Below are positions 44,441-54,547 of a stretch of DNA of 54,547 nucleotides, in pieces. Positions within the stretch are counted from its first letter, which is position 1. The number at the start of each line of letters is the position of its first letter. The notes under the pieces are model-generated. The model had not been told where the DNA came from. It saw only the letters and a program-made list of their open reading frames with translations, and did not search any database. Position numbers and translations under genes: made by a program. Source of the DNA: Aerococcus sp. 1KP-2016 (GTDB taxonomy: Bacteria > Bacillota > Bacilli > Lactobacillales > Aerococcaceae); NCBI RefSeq assembly GCF_002252085.1, contig NZ_NEEY01000010.1, positions 1 through 54,547 on the forward strand. Reading direction: 5' to 3'.

Positions 44441-44585
44441 TTAAAAGATGGGCTATCAATCATAAATTTTCAGGCGCTTTTCAAATATGGGATTTCATAT
44501 TTGAATATTTCGCTATTTTTTCAAGTATAGGCTGTCGTTCTTGAATATTTCCCTGTTTTTTCAAATATGGGATTTCATTCTTTAA
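44441..44585. repeat. 40-nt palindromic tandem repeat, array A
   Basis: Units start at 44481, 44521 and 44561, exactly 40 bases apart, with a more degenerate unit at 44441. The core TCAAATATG-N6-CATATTTGA is a perfect 9-bp inverted repeat in unit 1. Unit 2 changes to TCAAG...CTTGA and keeps pairing. Linkers are ATATTTCGCTATTTTT-like. The same family forms a second array near the right end of the window. Confidence 0.7.
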
Positions 44586-44620
44586 ACCAAGCTGGTTAGG
44601 AGCTGAACATTTTTCCAATT

Positions 44621-44866
44621 ATCCTATCCAGTCGAGTTCGGATCTCCAGAAAGCCTCTCGCTTCAGATTAGCTCGCCGATGACTTACATCATCGTCATCA
44701 CTAATCTTCCACCGACGGCTTTCTAAACGCCCTCCCTCTCATCCTATCCAGTCGAGTTCGTTCGGGCAGACAGGTCTCCACTTCGAACATATTTGCAGCA
44801 AGTTGCACTCGCTACTGCATATGTCCTTCAGTGTTACCTGTCTAAACGCCCTCCCTCTCATCCTAT
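44621..44866. repeat. tandem pair of about 120-nt hairpin units
   Basis: Both units begin ATCCTATCCAGTCGAGTTCG (44621, 44741) and end TCTAAACGCCCTCCCTCTC; a third ATCCTAT closes the set. Between these linkers, unit 1 has arms AGAAAGCC/GGCTTTCT and unit 2 AGACAGGT/ACCTGTCT, with unrelated but again self-complementary inner stems (AGATTAG/CTAATCT; ACATA..GCAG/CTGC..TATGT). On the minus strand both internal loops keep GAAG on one side and GAAG followed by YGRAG on the other. It lies in the 620-base gap between gntR and pcrA and looks like a structured RNA or RNA-like repeat of unknown function. Confidence 0.75.
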
Positions 44867-44871
44867 AATTA

Positions 44872-44900
44872 TTGAACGGGTGTTCTATTAATGGTAGACT
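44872..44900 (+). promoter_or_regulatory. pcrA promoter with LexA-type box
   Basis: TTGAAC (44872-44877), a 17-bp spacer and TAGACT (44895-44900). TGAACGGGTGTTCT (44873-44886) overlaps the -35 and matches the GAAC-RNRY-GTTC core of the Gram-positive LexA box, lacking only the outer C and G. Confidence 0.6.
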
Positions 44901-44934
44901 TATCATTGAAACTATAGGGAAGGTGGCCTAAGAA

Positions 44935-47464
44935 ATGGCACTGAATCAATTTACCAAAGGCTTGAATGATAAGCAAAGAGAGGCTGTTGAGCATACTGAA
45001 GGTCCGCTCTTAATTATGGCCGGTGCGGGTAGTGGGAAGACACGTGTTTTGACCCACCGTATGGCTTATATTTTAAGCGAGAAGGATGTGAATCCATGGA
45101 ATATCTTAGCAATCACCTTTACCAATAAGGCTGCTAAGGAGATGAAGGAGCGTGTGTCTGCGCTTGTCGGTCCGGATGCCAATGATATGTGGGTCTCGAC
45201 TTTTCACTCCATGTGCGTACGTATTTTGCGTCGTGAGGCGGAGGCAATTGGCTTTACTCGTTCGTTCACCATTGCTGATCCATCTGAACAACAAACTTTA
45301 GTGAAACGTATTATCAAAGAATTAAATCTAGATAAAGACAAATTTTCCCACAAAATGATTTTGGGGAAAATTTCTGATGCGAAGAATAATCTGATGTTAC
45401 CAGATGACTATCGTGAAAATTACTCAGGCTACATCGAAGATATTATTGCGGATGTGTATGAACGCTACCAAAAAGGCTTACAAGCGGCGCAATCATTCGA
45501 CTTCGATGATTTAATTATGTATACAGTGAAATTATTCGATCAACAACCTGAGATTTTGAAATATTACCAACAAAAATTTCACTATATTCATGTCGATGAA
45601 TATCAAGATACCAACGAGGCCCAATATAAATTGGTGAAACACCTAGGGGCTTACTTCAAAAATGTTTGTGTGGTTGGGGATGCTGACCAATCAATCTATG
45701 GTTGGCGTGGTGCCAATATGGAAAACATCTTGAATTTTGAACATGACTATCCAAATTCTACGACGATTTTGCTAGAGCAAAATTACCGTTCTACCAAGAA
45801 TATTTTGCAAGCGGCCAATAATGTCATCAATCAAAATAACAATCGTAAAGACAAAACCCTGTGGACTGATAATGACAAAGGGGATTTGATTTCTTATTAC
45901 CGCGCGCAAAATGAACGCGATGAGTCCAACTATGTCATCTCTAAAATTAAGGATCACCTAAAAATGATGGTTATCATTATGGTGATTTTGCGATTCTATA
46001 CCGTACCAACGCTCAATCGCGTGTAATGGAAGAAAATTTGGTGAAAGCCAATATGCCATACCGCATTGTCGGTGGTTTGAAATTCTACGACCGTAAAGAA
46101 ATTAAAGACGTCTTAGCTTACTTGAAATTACTAGCTAATCCGGCTGATAATTTATCTTTTACCCGTATTATCAATGTACCAAAACGTGGGATTGGTCCGG
46201 GGACGTTAGAAAAATTAACCCGTTTTGCAAGCCAACAAGGCATTTCTTTACTTCAAGCAGCATCGTTAGTGGACTATTCGCCTATTACAGGTAAGGGTGC
46301 AACGAGTTTGAAGGAATTTGCCCAAACCATGACTGATCTCCAAGCTGAGCGTGCCTTCCTACCAATTCAAGAATTGGTGGAAGAAGTCTTGAAAAAAACC
46401 AACTATCTCAAAGACTTGGAAAGTCAAAAAACACTTGAAGCGGATGCCCGTATTGATAATATTCACGAATTCATTTCCGTAACCCAAGAGTTCGACAAAC
46501 GTTGGGAAGCGGACCGTAATTTGCGTGAACAAGAAGCGACAATCGCTGCACAAGAAGAGGAAAATCGTGATTTCGACTTAACACCAACCAATCTAGCAAC
46601 AGGTGACCAAACGGCAACACCATTAAACGCAGATGGTACCTTCAACTTATTTGACACCAATGAAATTCTAGCAGAACTCGACAATGTGATGGATCAACCA
46701 ATCGAGGAAGATGCCTTAATGGGCTTCATTACTGACCTGGCCTTGGTATCTGACTTAGACAATCAAGACGTTAACCAACAAGGCGAACTAACCCTGATGA
46801 CCCTTCATGCGGCCAAAGGACTTGAATTCCCGGTTGTATTCATTATTGGGATGGAAGAAGGCATGTTCCCATTGGCGCGTGCAGCCAAGGACGAAGACGA
46901 ATTAGAAGAAGAACGCCGTCTAGCCTATGTGGGTATCACACGAGCAGAACAAAAACTCTATATTACCAACTCTCTATCACGCTTGCTGTACGGGCAATAC
47001 CAATCAAATCCAGCCTCAAGATTCATCGCTGAAATTGACCCAGAAGTCTTAGATGATAGCGAAAATGAGCGCTCTGTGTTCCAACCTACCAGTTCCTATG
47101 ATTCGCCATTTGGCGCTAGTAGTGGGTCATCCTCATATGCATCAACGACTAACTTCGGTGGTGCGAGTGCGAATCGTCGCTCAGCGAACACCTATGAGCG
47201 CGCAAACGTGCGTTCATTCTATGACCGCAAGCAAGAGGAGAAACGTTCTGTCTTTAATCCGGTAAACAAGAAGCCGGATGTTGAGGTGGTCGAGGTCCTG
47301 TAACTTGGGCAATCGGCGATAAGGCCGTCCACAAGAAATGGGGCGTGGGCACGGTGGTGAAAGTATCTGGTTCCGGAAATGACCAGGAGTTAGACATTGC
47401 CTTTCCAAACCAAGGTATCAAGCGCTTGCTGTCAGCCTTTGCACCTATTCAAAAACAAGCGTAA
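44935..47464 (+). CDS. pcrA: ATP-dependent DNA helicase PcrA, two apparent frameshifts
   Basis: PcrA is the UvrD-like 3'-5' helicase needed in repair and rolling-circle replication. Segment 1 (to 46026) has Walker [32 protein letters not shown] and [13 protein letters not shown]. Segment 2 (46026-47303) has the C-terminal motifs [18 protein letters not shown] and [11 protein letters not shown]. The 3' end (47300-47464) encodes the tail [18 protein letters not shown]. One A missing in the run at 45960-45964 and one G missing near 47300 (CTGG to CTG) explain the breaks, giving about 842 codons. Since pcrA is normally essential, technical deletion is likely. The operon continues with ligA. Confidence 0.9.
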
Positions 47465-47490
47465 TACTTTTTGTAAAAAGAGATTTTTAA

Positions 47491-49515
<2,025 letters not shown>

Positions 49516-49587
49516 TATAATAAGACAATAGAAGAAATAGAATGTACTTGGGATTGGGTAAAAACTCAAGTGAAGAAAGGGAATGCT

Positions 49588-50709
49588 GTGTTGAAAATAA
49601 AAAAATACCATTCATTAGCAATCGTAATGCTAGCCAGTTTTGCCTTAGCGGCATGCCAAAATGGCGAATCTGATGTGAGCCAAGCATCGAGTACATCCTC
49701 AACAGAGACACAAAGTAGCCAAAATCAAACGGATCAATTATCGACGGAATACTATTCCTCATATATTCAAGATGGCACTTACCAAATTAATGGGGCTTCA
49801 GGATTGGTATCCGGTGATACTTCTCAAGCCAATTTAGAAAATTTGGAGCGTGGTCTATATGACTTAGCCCAAAATATCTTTGCAACAGAAGACTATTCAC
49901 TAAAAGAAGGCCAAGTGCTCAGTGAAGATACCGTTAACGAGTGGTTGGGCGCTAAATCTGATGACAATCCAAATGGTTTGAACCCAGCTGGTGCCTTATC
50001 TGAAACGATTGATGGCTTTGAACCGCGTTATCTAAACTCCATTATGGAATACGATTTTGTGAATGCCAATGGTGACGTAGCTGGGATTTCAATCGGTTTG
50101 GCCATGAATTATGCTGATACCTTCACCAGTGATTCAGATTCACAAGAGGTGGAAATCACCGCTGATCAACGTATTGAACAGGGGAAAGCGATGGCTGAAA
50201 CCATTGTCAGCCGTATCCGTGAGAACGAGGCCTACGCCAACATACCTATCCACATTGCCGTTTTTGAAAATGCGGCTTCAGGTGACTTGGGTGGCGGTAC
50301 GTACACGACAGACGCCGTATCCTCAAGTGGTACGAGCTTTGGTGACTGGTCTAGCTATACCAAAGATTATGTAGTATATGGTGTCGATGATGCGCCAAAT
50401 GAAGAAGACACTGTCTCTTTCACACGATTCCGTGATCAAGTTTCAAGCTTCTACCCACAACTTTCTGGTTTATCAGGCGTTGGTTACTATGAAGATAATG
50501 AATTGAAGAAGATCAACATCATCATCAATAGCCAATTTGATGGCTATTCTGAAGTCATTGCCGTAGCGCAACAAGCAATTGCGACTGCCAACAGTGTCTT
50601 CAAAACAAATGTCGAAATTCAAATCCAAGTCGTGACAGCAGATGGCGTTCGTGCCCTGTTATCACGTCCACAAGATGCGGATACATTTGACTATGTCTTG
50701 GTAAATTAG
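49588..50709 (+). CDS. camS: CamS-family sex pheromone precursor lipoprotein
   Basis: This lipoprotein of about 373 residues has a short basic N-terminus, hydrophobic signal peptide SLAIVMLASFALAAC with the lipobox Cys, then a Ser/Thr/Gln-rich linker and the CamS domain. CamS proteins are encoded between ligA and gatCAB in staphylococci and relatives. Their cleaved signal peptide can yield a cAM373-type peptide that triggers plasmid conjugation in enterococci. The heptapeptide AIVMLAS here aligns with the cAM373 form AIFILAS. GTG 49588 after AAAGGGA is chosen; GTG 49570 and TTG 49591 are alternatives. The lipoprotein's own function is unknown. Confidence 0.87.
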   Translation: MLKIKKYHSLAIVMLASFALAACQNGESDVSQASSTSSTETQSSQNQTDQLSTEYYSSYIQDGTYQINGASGLVSGDTSQANLENLERGLYDLAQNIFATEDYSLKEGQVLSEDTVNEWLGAKSDDNPNGLNPAGALSETIDGFEPRYLNSIMEYDFVNANGDVAGISIGLAMNYADTFTSDSDSQEVEITADQRIEQGKAMAETIVSRIRENEAYANIPIHIAVFENAASGDLGGGTYTTDAVSSSGTSFGDWSSYTKDYVVYGVDDAPNEEDTVSFTRFRDQVSSFYPQLSGLSGVGYYEDNELKKINIIINSQFDGYSEVIAVAQQAIATANSVFKTNVEIQIQVVTADGVRALLSRPQDADTFDYVLVN

Positions 50710-50766
50710 TTCTGGTGTTATATTTTTTAACATAAAAGAATTGATTAACAAGGTGATACCTGGTGT

Positions 50767-50809
50767 AATAGGCAAGACCTTGATGAAAAGGCTTGCCTAT
50801 TGCTTTTTC
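50767..50809 (+). terminator. intrinsic terminator after camS
   Basis: AATAGGCAAG pairs with CTTGCCTATT with inner ACC/AGG pairing; GCTTTTTC follows. Confidence 0.8.
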
Positions 50810-50839
50810 AAAAAAATACTAATGTTAGTTTAATTAACA

Positions 50840-50868
50840 TTGTTGATATAGTCGGTTTATGCTAAAAT
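50840..50868 (+). promoter_or_regulatory. promoter of gatCAB
   Basis: TTGTTG (50840-50845), a 17-bp spacer ending TATGC and TAAAAT (50863-50868), giving an extended -10. It lies after the camS terminator, so gatCAB is a separate unit from pcrA-ligA-camS. Confidence 0.6.
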
Positions 50869-50922
50869 TAAGCAAGTAAAATAAGGCGAAAACTAAGCTG
50901 AAAAATGAAGGAGGAACCCGTT

Positions 50923-51228
50923 ATGGCGATTTCTGAAGAAGAAGTTAAACGGATTGCTAATCTAGCAAAATTCCAAGTAGAAGATGAAGAAGTGTTACAC
51001 TTTACCAATGAATTTGGCAACATCCTAAATATGATCAACGAATTACAAGCGGTAGATACGACGAATGTAAACCCAATGTTCTGGGCAGTTGATTTCAAAA
51101 ACGTAATGCGCGAAGACAAAGTTGTGGAAACACAAACACGTGATGAATTATTCATCAACGCAAAGACAACATCAGATGGGTTCATCGAAGTACCATCAAT
51201 TATTGATACAGACGGAGGCGAAGCTTAA
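50923..51228 (+). CDS. gatC: Asp-tRNA(Asn)/Glu-tRNA(Gln) amidotransferase subunit C
   Basis: GatC is the small subunit that ties GatA and GatB together in the complex converting Glu-tRNA(Gln) and Asp-tRNA(Asn) to the correctly amidated forms. The 101-residue protein from ATG 50923 (after AAGGAGGAA) begins MAISEEEVKRIANLAKFQV, typical of the family; the frame start at 50905 lacks a site. Its stop TAA shares a base with the gatA ATG, so the two are translationally coupled. Confidence 0.95.
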   Translation: MAISEEEVKRIANLAKFQVEDEEVLHFTNEFGNILNMINELQAVDTTNVNPMFWAVDFKNVMREDKVVETQTRDELFINAKTTSDGFIEVPSIIDTDGGEA

Positions 51229-52682
51229 TGGATAAATTTACAGATACGATTCGCTCATTGAACGAAAAATTGGTTGCTGGCCAAGTAACGGCTGTAGAAT
51301 TAGTTCAAGAAGCCATTAGCCGTGTAAAGGCAGACAATGATATCATCAATGCGGTAATCACATTAGATGAAGAAAATGCCTTAGCGAAAGCCAAAGCATC
51401 TGATGCAAAAGGTTACTCAATAGAACGTCCATTACAAGGTATTCCTATTGGGTTAAAAGATAATATTCTTACAAATGGCGTAATAACAACAGCCGGATCT
51501 AAAATGTTAGCTGATTTTGTCCCAATCTACGATGCAACTGTAACTGAACGTTTAGAAGCAGCTGGTGCAATCAATATTGGTAAATTGAACATGGACGAAT
51601 TCGCAATGGGTGGTTCTAACGAAACATCTTACTTTGGCCCTGTGCGTAACCCATTCGATACAGACCGTGTACCTGGTGGTTCATCAGGTGGATCTGCAGC
51701 CGCTGTAGCAGCAGGTCAAGTCTTAGCAACTTTAGGTACTGATACTGGTGGTTCAATCCGTCAACCAGCAGCATACAACGGTATCGTAGGTATGAAACCT
51801 ACATATGGCCGTGTATCTCGTTGGGGAGTGATTTCTTTCGCATCTTCATTAGACCAAGTTGGGCCAATGACACGTACTGTTGAAGATAATGCTATCATGT
51901 TACAAACCATCGCTGGTTATGATGAAAAAGACTCAACTTCAGCACCATTAGAAGTACCAAACTACGTGGCATCTATGAAAGATGGCGTTCAAGGTTTAAC
52001 ACTAGGTGTACCTGCAGAATTCTTCGATGATGCAGTTGATCCACAAGTGAAAGAACAAGTACAAGCAGCGATTAAACAATTAGAAAATGCTGGTGCAACT
52101 GTAAAAGAAATTAGCTTTGCTAACTTGAAATATGGTATTCCAGTCTACTATATCATCGCTTCTGCTGAAGCATCTTCAAACTTACAACGTTACGATGGTA
52201 TTCGTTATGGTTACCGTGCGGAAAACTTCTCTAACTTAGAAGAACTTTACGTTAAAACACGTACAGAAGGCTTCGGGGACGAAGTAAAACGTCGTTTGAT
52301 GACTGGTACATTCTCAATCGCTTCTGAAAATATTGATGACTACTTCATGCAAGCAGCCAAAGTGCGTATGTTAATTAAAGAAGCTTTTGATAAGATTTTT
52401 GAAGAAGTCGACTTAATTGTTAGCCCAGTAACCACTGGTACAGCCTTCAAAATTGGTGAAAAATCATCTGATCCAATCGAAATGTACATGGCTGACTTGT
52501 TAACAGTACCTGTCAACTTAGCTGGATTACCAGGTCTTTCAATGCCTGTAGGTTTTGATGATAAGGGGCTACCAATTGGTATGCAAATTATCGGTGACCG
52601 TTTTGCAGAAGAAAAAATCTACCGTGCAGCTTATGCCGTAGAACAAGTGAACGACGCTTATACAAAACATCCAGCAGAGTAA
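51228..52682 (+). CDS. gatA: Asp-tRNA(Asn)/Glu-tRNA(Gln) amidotransferase subunit A
   Basis: GatA is the glutaminase/amidase subunit that releases ammonia for transamidation. The 484-residue protein has the amidase signature with the Ser-cisSer-Lys catalytic set: Lys in [10 protein letters not shown] near residue 78, the Gly/Ser-rich [15 protein letters not shown] near 151 and [11 protein letters not shown] near 175. Its start overlaps gatC by one base and gatB follows 14 bases later. Confidence 0.97.
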   Translation: MDKFTDTIRSLNEKLVAGQVTAVELVQEAISRVKADNDIINAVITLDEENALAKAKASDAKGYSIERPLQGIPIGLKDNILTNGVITTAGSKMLADFVPIYDATVTERLEAAGAINIGKLNMDEFAMGGSNETSYFGPVRNPFDTDRVPGGSSGGSAAAVAAGQVLATLGTDTGGSIRQPAAYNGIVGMKPTYGRVSRWGVISFASSLDQVGPMTRTVEDNAIMLQTIAGYDEKDSTSAPLEVPNYVASMKDGVQGLTLGVPAEFFDDAVDPQVKEQVQAAIKQLENAGATVKEISFANLKYGIPVYYIIASAEASSNLQRYDGIRYGYRAENFSNLEELYVKTRTEGFGDEVKRRLMTGTFSIASENIDDYFMQAAKVRMLIKEAFDKIFEEVDLIVSPVTTGTAFKIGEKSSDPIEMYMADLLTVPVNLAGLPGLSMPVGFDDKGLPIGMQIIGDRFAEEKIYRAAYAVEQVNDAYTKHPAE

Positions 52683-52696
52683 GAGGGGGAAAAAGA

Positions 52697-54124
52697 ATGA
52701 ACTATGAAACAGTCATTGGACTTGAAGTCCATGTTGAATTAAAAACAGAATCAAAAATGTTCTCTCCATCTGCCGCTCATTTTGGAGCTGAACCAAACAC
52801 AAACACTAACGTAATTGACTTTGGTTACCCAGGGGTCTTACCAAAAATGAACCGTCGCGGGATTGAGTTTGCGATTAAAGCTGCATTAGCTTTAAACTGT
52901 ACAATCAACCCAGTACAACATTTTGACCGAAAGAACTACTTCTACCCAGATAATCCCAAAGCCTTTCAAACAACACAACTATGGCAACCAATTGGTGAAA
53001 ATGGTTGGATTGAAATTGAAGTCGGTGGCGAAACCAAAAAAATCCGCATCGAACGTCTTCATTTAGAAGAAGATGCGGGTAAAAACATTCACGGCAACGG
53101 TGCTTCATTAGTGGATTTAAACCGTCAAGGGACACCACTATTGGAAATCGTTTCTGAAGCAGATATGCGTTCTCCAGAAGAAGCATATGCTTACCTAGAA
53201 AAAATCCGTGAAATCATCCGTTTCACAGGTGTTTCTGATGTGAAAATGGAAGAAGGTTCTATGCGTTGTGACGCCAACATTTCTTTACGTCCATATGGTC
53301 AAAAAGAATTTGGTACAAAGAACGAATTGAAGAACTTGAACTCATTCAACTACGTACGTAAAGGTCTAGCTTACGAAGAAAAACGCCAAGCACAAGTACT
53401 TAACGCTGGTGGCGTTATCGAACAAGCCACTCGTCGTTACGATGAAAATACTGGTAAAACACAATTGATGCGTGTCAAAGAAGGGGCAGCGGACTACCGT
53501 TACTTCCCAGAACCTGACCTACCACCATTTACAGTATCTGACGCTTGGTTAGAAGAAATTCAAGCAAGCTTACCAGAAATGCCTGCAGACCGCCGTAAAC
53601 GTTATGTAGAAACTTACGAATTACCAGAATACGATGCGCAAATCTTAACGCAAACCCTAGAAATGTCTAATTTCTTTGATGCATCTGTTAAAGCTGGGGC
53701 AGATCCAAAACAAGCCTCTAACTGGTTAATGGGTGAAGTATCTGCTTACCTAAATGACAATGAAAAAGAATTAGACCAAATCGGTTTAACACCAGAATCA
53801 CTTGCAGAAATGATTCAATTAATTGAAGATGGTACAATTTCTAGCAAACAAGCGAAGAAAGTCTTCAAATCATTAGCTGATAAGGGTGGCTCTGCCAAAG
53901 AAGTTGTTGAAGCTGAAGGTTTAGTACAATTATCTGATCCTGCACAATTGTTACCATTGATTACTGAAATCCTTGATAACAACCAACAATCAATTGACGA
54001 CTACAAAGCTGGTAAGAAGAAAGCGACTGGTTTCTTAGTTGGTCAAATTATGAAAGCAACGAAAGGGCAAGCAAACCCACAAGTTGTAAACCAATTATTA
54101 ACCGAAGAATTGGATAAACGTTAA
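52697..54124 (+). CDS. gatB: Asp-tRNA(Asn)/Glu-tRNA(Gln) amidotransferase subunit B
   Basis: GatB binds the misacylated tRNA, phosphorylates its side chain and receives ammonia from GatA. The 475-residue protein starts [20 protein letters not shown] and contains [14 protein letters not shown] near 115, [15 protein letters not shown] near 139 and a C-terminal YqeY-like helical domain (about 330-475). It is the last gene of gatCAB and is followed by an intrinsic terminator. Confidence 0.97.
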   Translation: MNYETVIGLEVHVELKTESKMFSPSAAHFGAEPNTNTNVIDFGYPGVLPKMNRRGIEFAIKAALALNCTINPVQHFDRKNYFYPDNPKAFQTTQLWQPIGENGWIEIEVGGETKKIRIERLHLEEDAGKNIHGNGASLVDLNRQGTPLLEIVSEADMRSPEEAYAYLEKIREIIRFTGVSDVKMEEGSMRCDANISLRPYGQKEFGTKNELKNLNSFNYVRKGLAYEEKRQAQVLNAGGVIEQATRRYDENTGKTQLMRVKEGAADYRYFPEPDLPPFTVSDAWLEEIQASLPEMPADRRKRYVETYELPEYDAQILTQTLEMSNFFDASVKAGADPKQASNWLMGEVSAYLNDNEKELDQIGLTPESLAEMIQLIEDGTISSKQAKKVFKSLADKGGSAKEVVEAEGLVQLSDPAQLLPLITEILDNNQQSIDDYKAGKKKATGFLVGQIMKATKGQANPQVVNQLLTEELDKR

Positions 54125-54172
54125 TTTCATGAATTGATTTCTTGCTACATTTGAATATTCAGACAATATGAA

Positions 54173-54220
54173 GGCTCTCCTAGGTGTTACTGAATGGTAA
54201 TACTGTAGGAGAGCTTTTTT
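54173..54220 (+). terminator. intrinsic terminator after gatB
   Basis: GCTCTCCTA pairs with TAGGAGAGC, extended by GTGTTAC/GTAATAC; T6 follows. Confidence 0.85.
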
Positions 54221-54258
54221 CTTTGGCATGGGTGTTTCATGCGGAATTTAGTGGGTAT

Positions 54259-54422
54259 TCAAATATGAAATCTCATAGTAGAAAAAAGGACCAGATATTC
54301 AAAAATGGGCAGGTCATATTTGATAAAATGATGCCAAAATTCAAATATGAAATTTCATAATCGAAAAAGAGGCCAAATATTCTCATATGAAATTGCGTAC
54401 TTGATACACCAAATATATGCAT
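54259..54422. repeat. 40-nt palindromic tandem repeat, array B
   Basis: Four units start at 54259, 54299, 54341 and 54381, spaced 40, 42 and 40 bases. The core TCAAATATG-N6-CATATTTGA is degenerate but recognisable. Linker polarity (ATATTTGGCCTCTTTTT on the minus strand) shows the array is inverted relative to array A at 44441-44585. The expected next unit would start at 54421, where the putative IS21-type element begins. Confidence 0.65.
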
Positions 54423-54547
54423 TGTCAAGGACAGTATAAAATTGTAGGTTTATGACAGAATAAAAATGTAGGTTTTTGACAGTCTAATTTAGAAGTCCAT
54501 TTATATTTTCCCTTTCATACGATATGATTTTCCAGTAATCTTGAAGA
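54423..54547 (-). mobile_element. end of an IS21-family insertion sequence (truncated by window edge)
   Basis: From 54423 (TGTCAAGGACAG) there are direct repeats of a 24-nt motif with GACAG at 54430, 54454 and 54478, each followed by TAAAA-TGTAGGTTT in the complete units. Multiple terminal repeats and TG ends are typical of IS21-like elements. The minus-strand frame just inside ends like IstB. Array B stops at the presumed terminus, suggesting insertion into the repeat array. Confidence 0.6.
54501..54547 (-). CDS. istB: C-terminal fragment of an IstB-like transposition ATPase
   Basis: Only the last 14 codons are in the window, reading FKITGKSYRMKGKI then TAA. The SYRxK ending resembles the C-terminus of IstB proteins (IKGxSYRLK), the AAA+ helper of IS21 transposases. 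The fragment is short, so the call leans on the adjacent terminal repeats. The gene continues beyond the right edge. Confidence 0.5.
   Translation of the reverse strand, partial: FKITGKSYRMKGKI

Noticed and set aside
44739-44861. Minus-strand frame of 40 codons starting MRGRAF in the tandem element
   Set aside because: The frame follows from the repeat linker and breaks after 13 codons in the other unit; the arms change for pairing, not coding.
45955-45975. Programmed -1 frameshift in pcrA at CTA-AAA-A
   Set aside because: The P-site codon CTA cannot re-pair at CCT, there is no obvious stimulatory structure, and the same kind of deletion occurs at five other sites.
54259-54422. CRISPR array
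   Set aside because: Units are degenerate throughout with no constant repeat and unique spacer pattern, and no cas genes are present.

Overview
The window looks like a chromosomal segment of a low-GC Gram-positive member of the Lactobacillales. The closest fit by gene content is an Aerococcaceae/Carnobacteriaceae-type organism such as Aerococcus; this is inference from gene order and protein style, not from a database search. Support comes from AGGAGG-type ribosome binding sites, an LPXTG surface protein, a LiaXYZ-like envelope-stress cluster, the hprK-lgt-gpsA-galU-trxB-pgm-rapZ-yvcK-whiA order and the pcrA-ligA-camS-gatCAB order.

Layout. 0.2-7.6 kb: DNA repair genes uvrA (with a LexA-type box in its promoter) and sbcDC. 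7.7-10.1 kb: a LiaX-like DUF4097 protein, two PspC-domain proteins and a LiaZ/YvlD-like membrane protein. 10.5-20.2 kb: hprK, lgt, gpsA, galU, trxB, pgm, rapZ, yvcK, whiA. 20.5-25.3 kb: a short SSB on the minus strand, a two-component system, a VanZ-family protein and an RlmI-like rRNA methyltransferase. 25.4-30 kb: a cupin protein, an ABC transporter (ATPase plus a large FtsX-type permease) and a small NfeD-like protein. 30.2-33.9 kb: an LPXTG-anchored 5'-nucleotidase and an AEC-family permease. 34.1-42.7 kb: a branched-chain amino acid uptake region with three paralogous lipoproteins and livHMGF. 42.8-44.3 kb: a membrane-anchored glucosaminidase and a GntR regulator. 44.9-54.1 kb: pcrA, ligA, camS, gatCAB. 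The window ends inside what looks like an IS21-family element.

The most interesting signals are non-coding. (1) Two of the three liv binding-protein genes are preceded by short leader peptides, one ending in five consecutive Leu codons and one in Ile-Ile-Ile-Leu-Ile. Each is followed by mutually exclusive hairpins and an intrinsic terminator. Pairing between the end of the leader ORF and the region before the terminator is kept in both although the bases differ, so these look like amino-acid-specific transcription attenuators. (2) A tandem pair of about 120-nt units lies upstream of pcrA, with constant linkers and hairpin arms that differ completely but stay complementary. (3) A 289-nt structured repeat occurs twice, 22.6 kb apart. 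(4) A 40-nt palindromic tandem repeat forms two small arrays flanking the pcrA-gatB block.

Four genes (hprK, yvcK, the glucosaminidase and pcrA) carry six apparent single-base deletions, mostly in short homopolymers. Since pcrA is expected to be essential, sequencing or assembly error is the simplest explanation. These genes are annotated here with their reconstructed extents.
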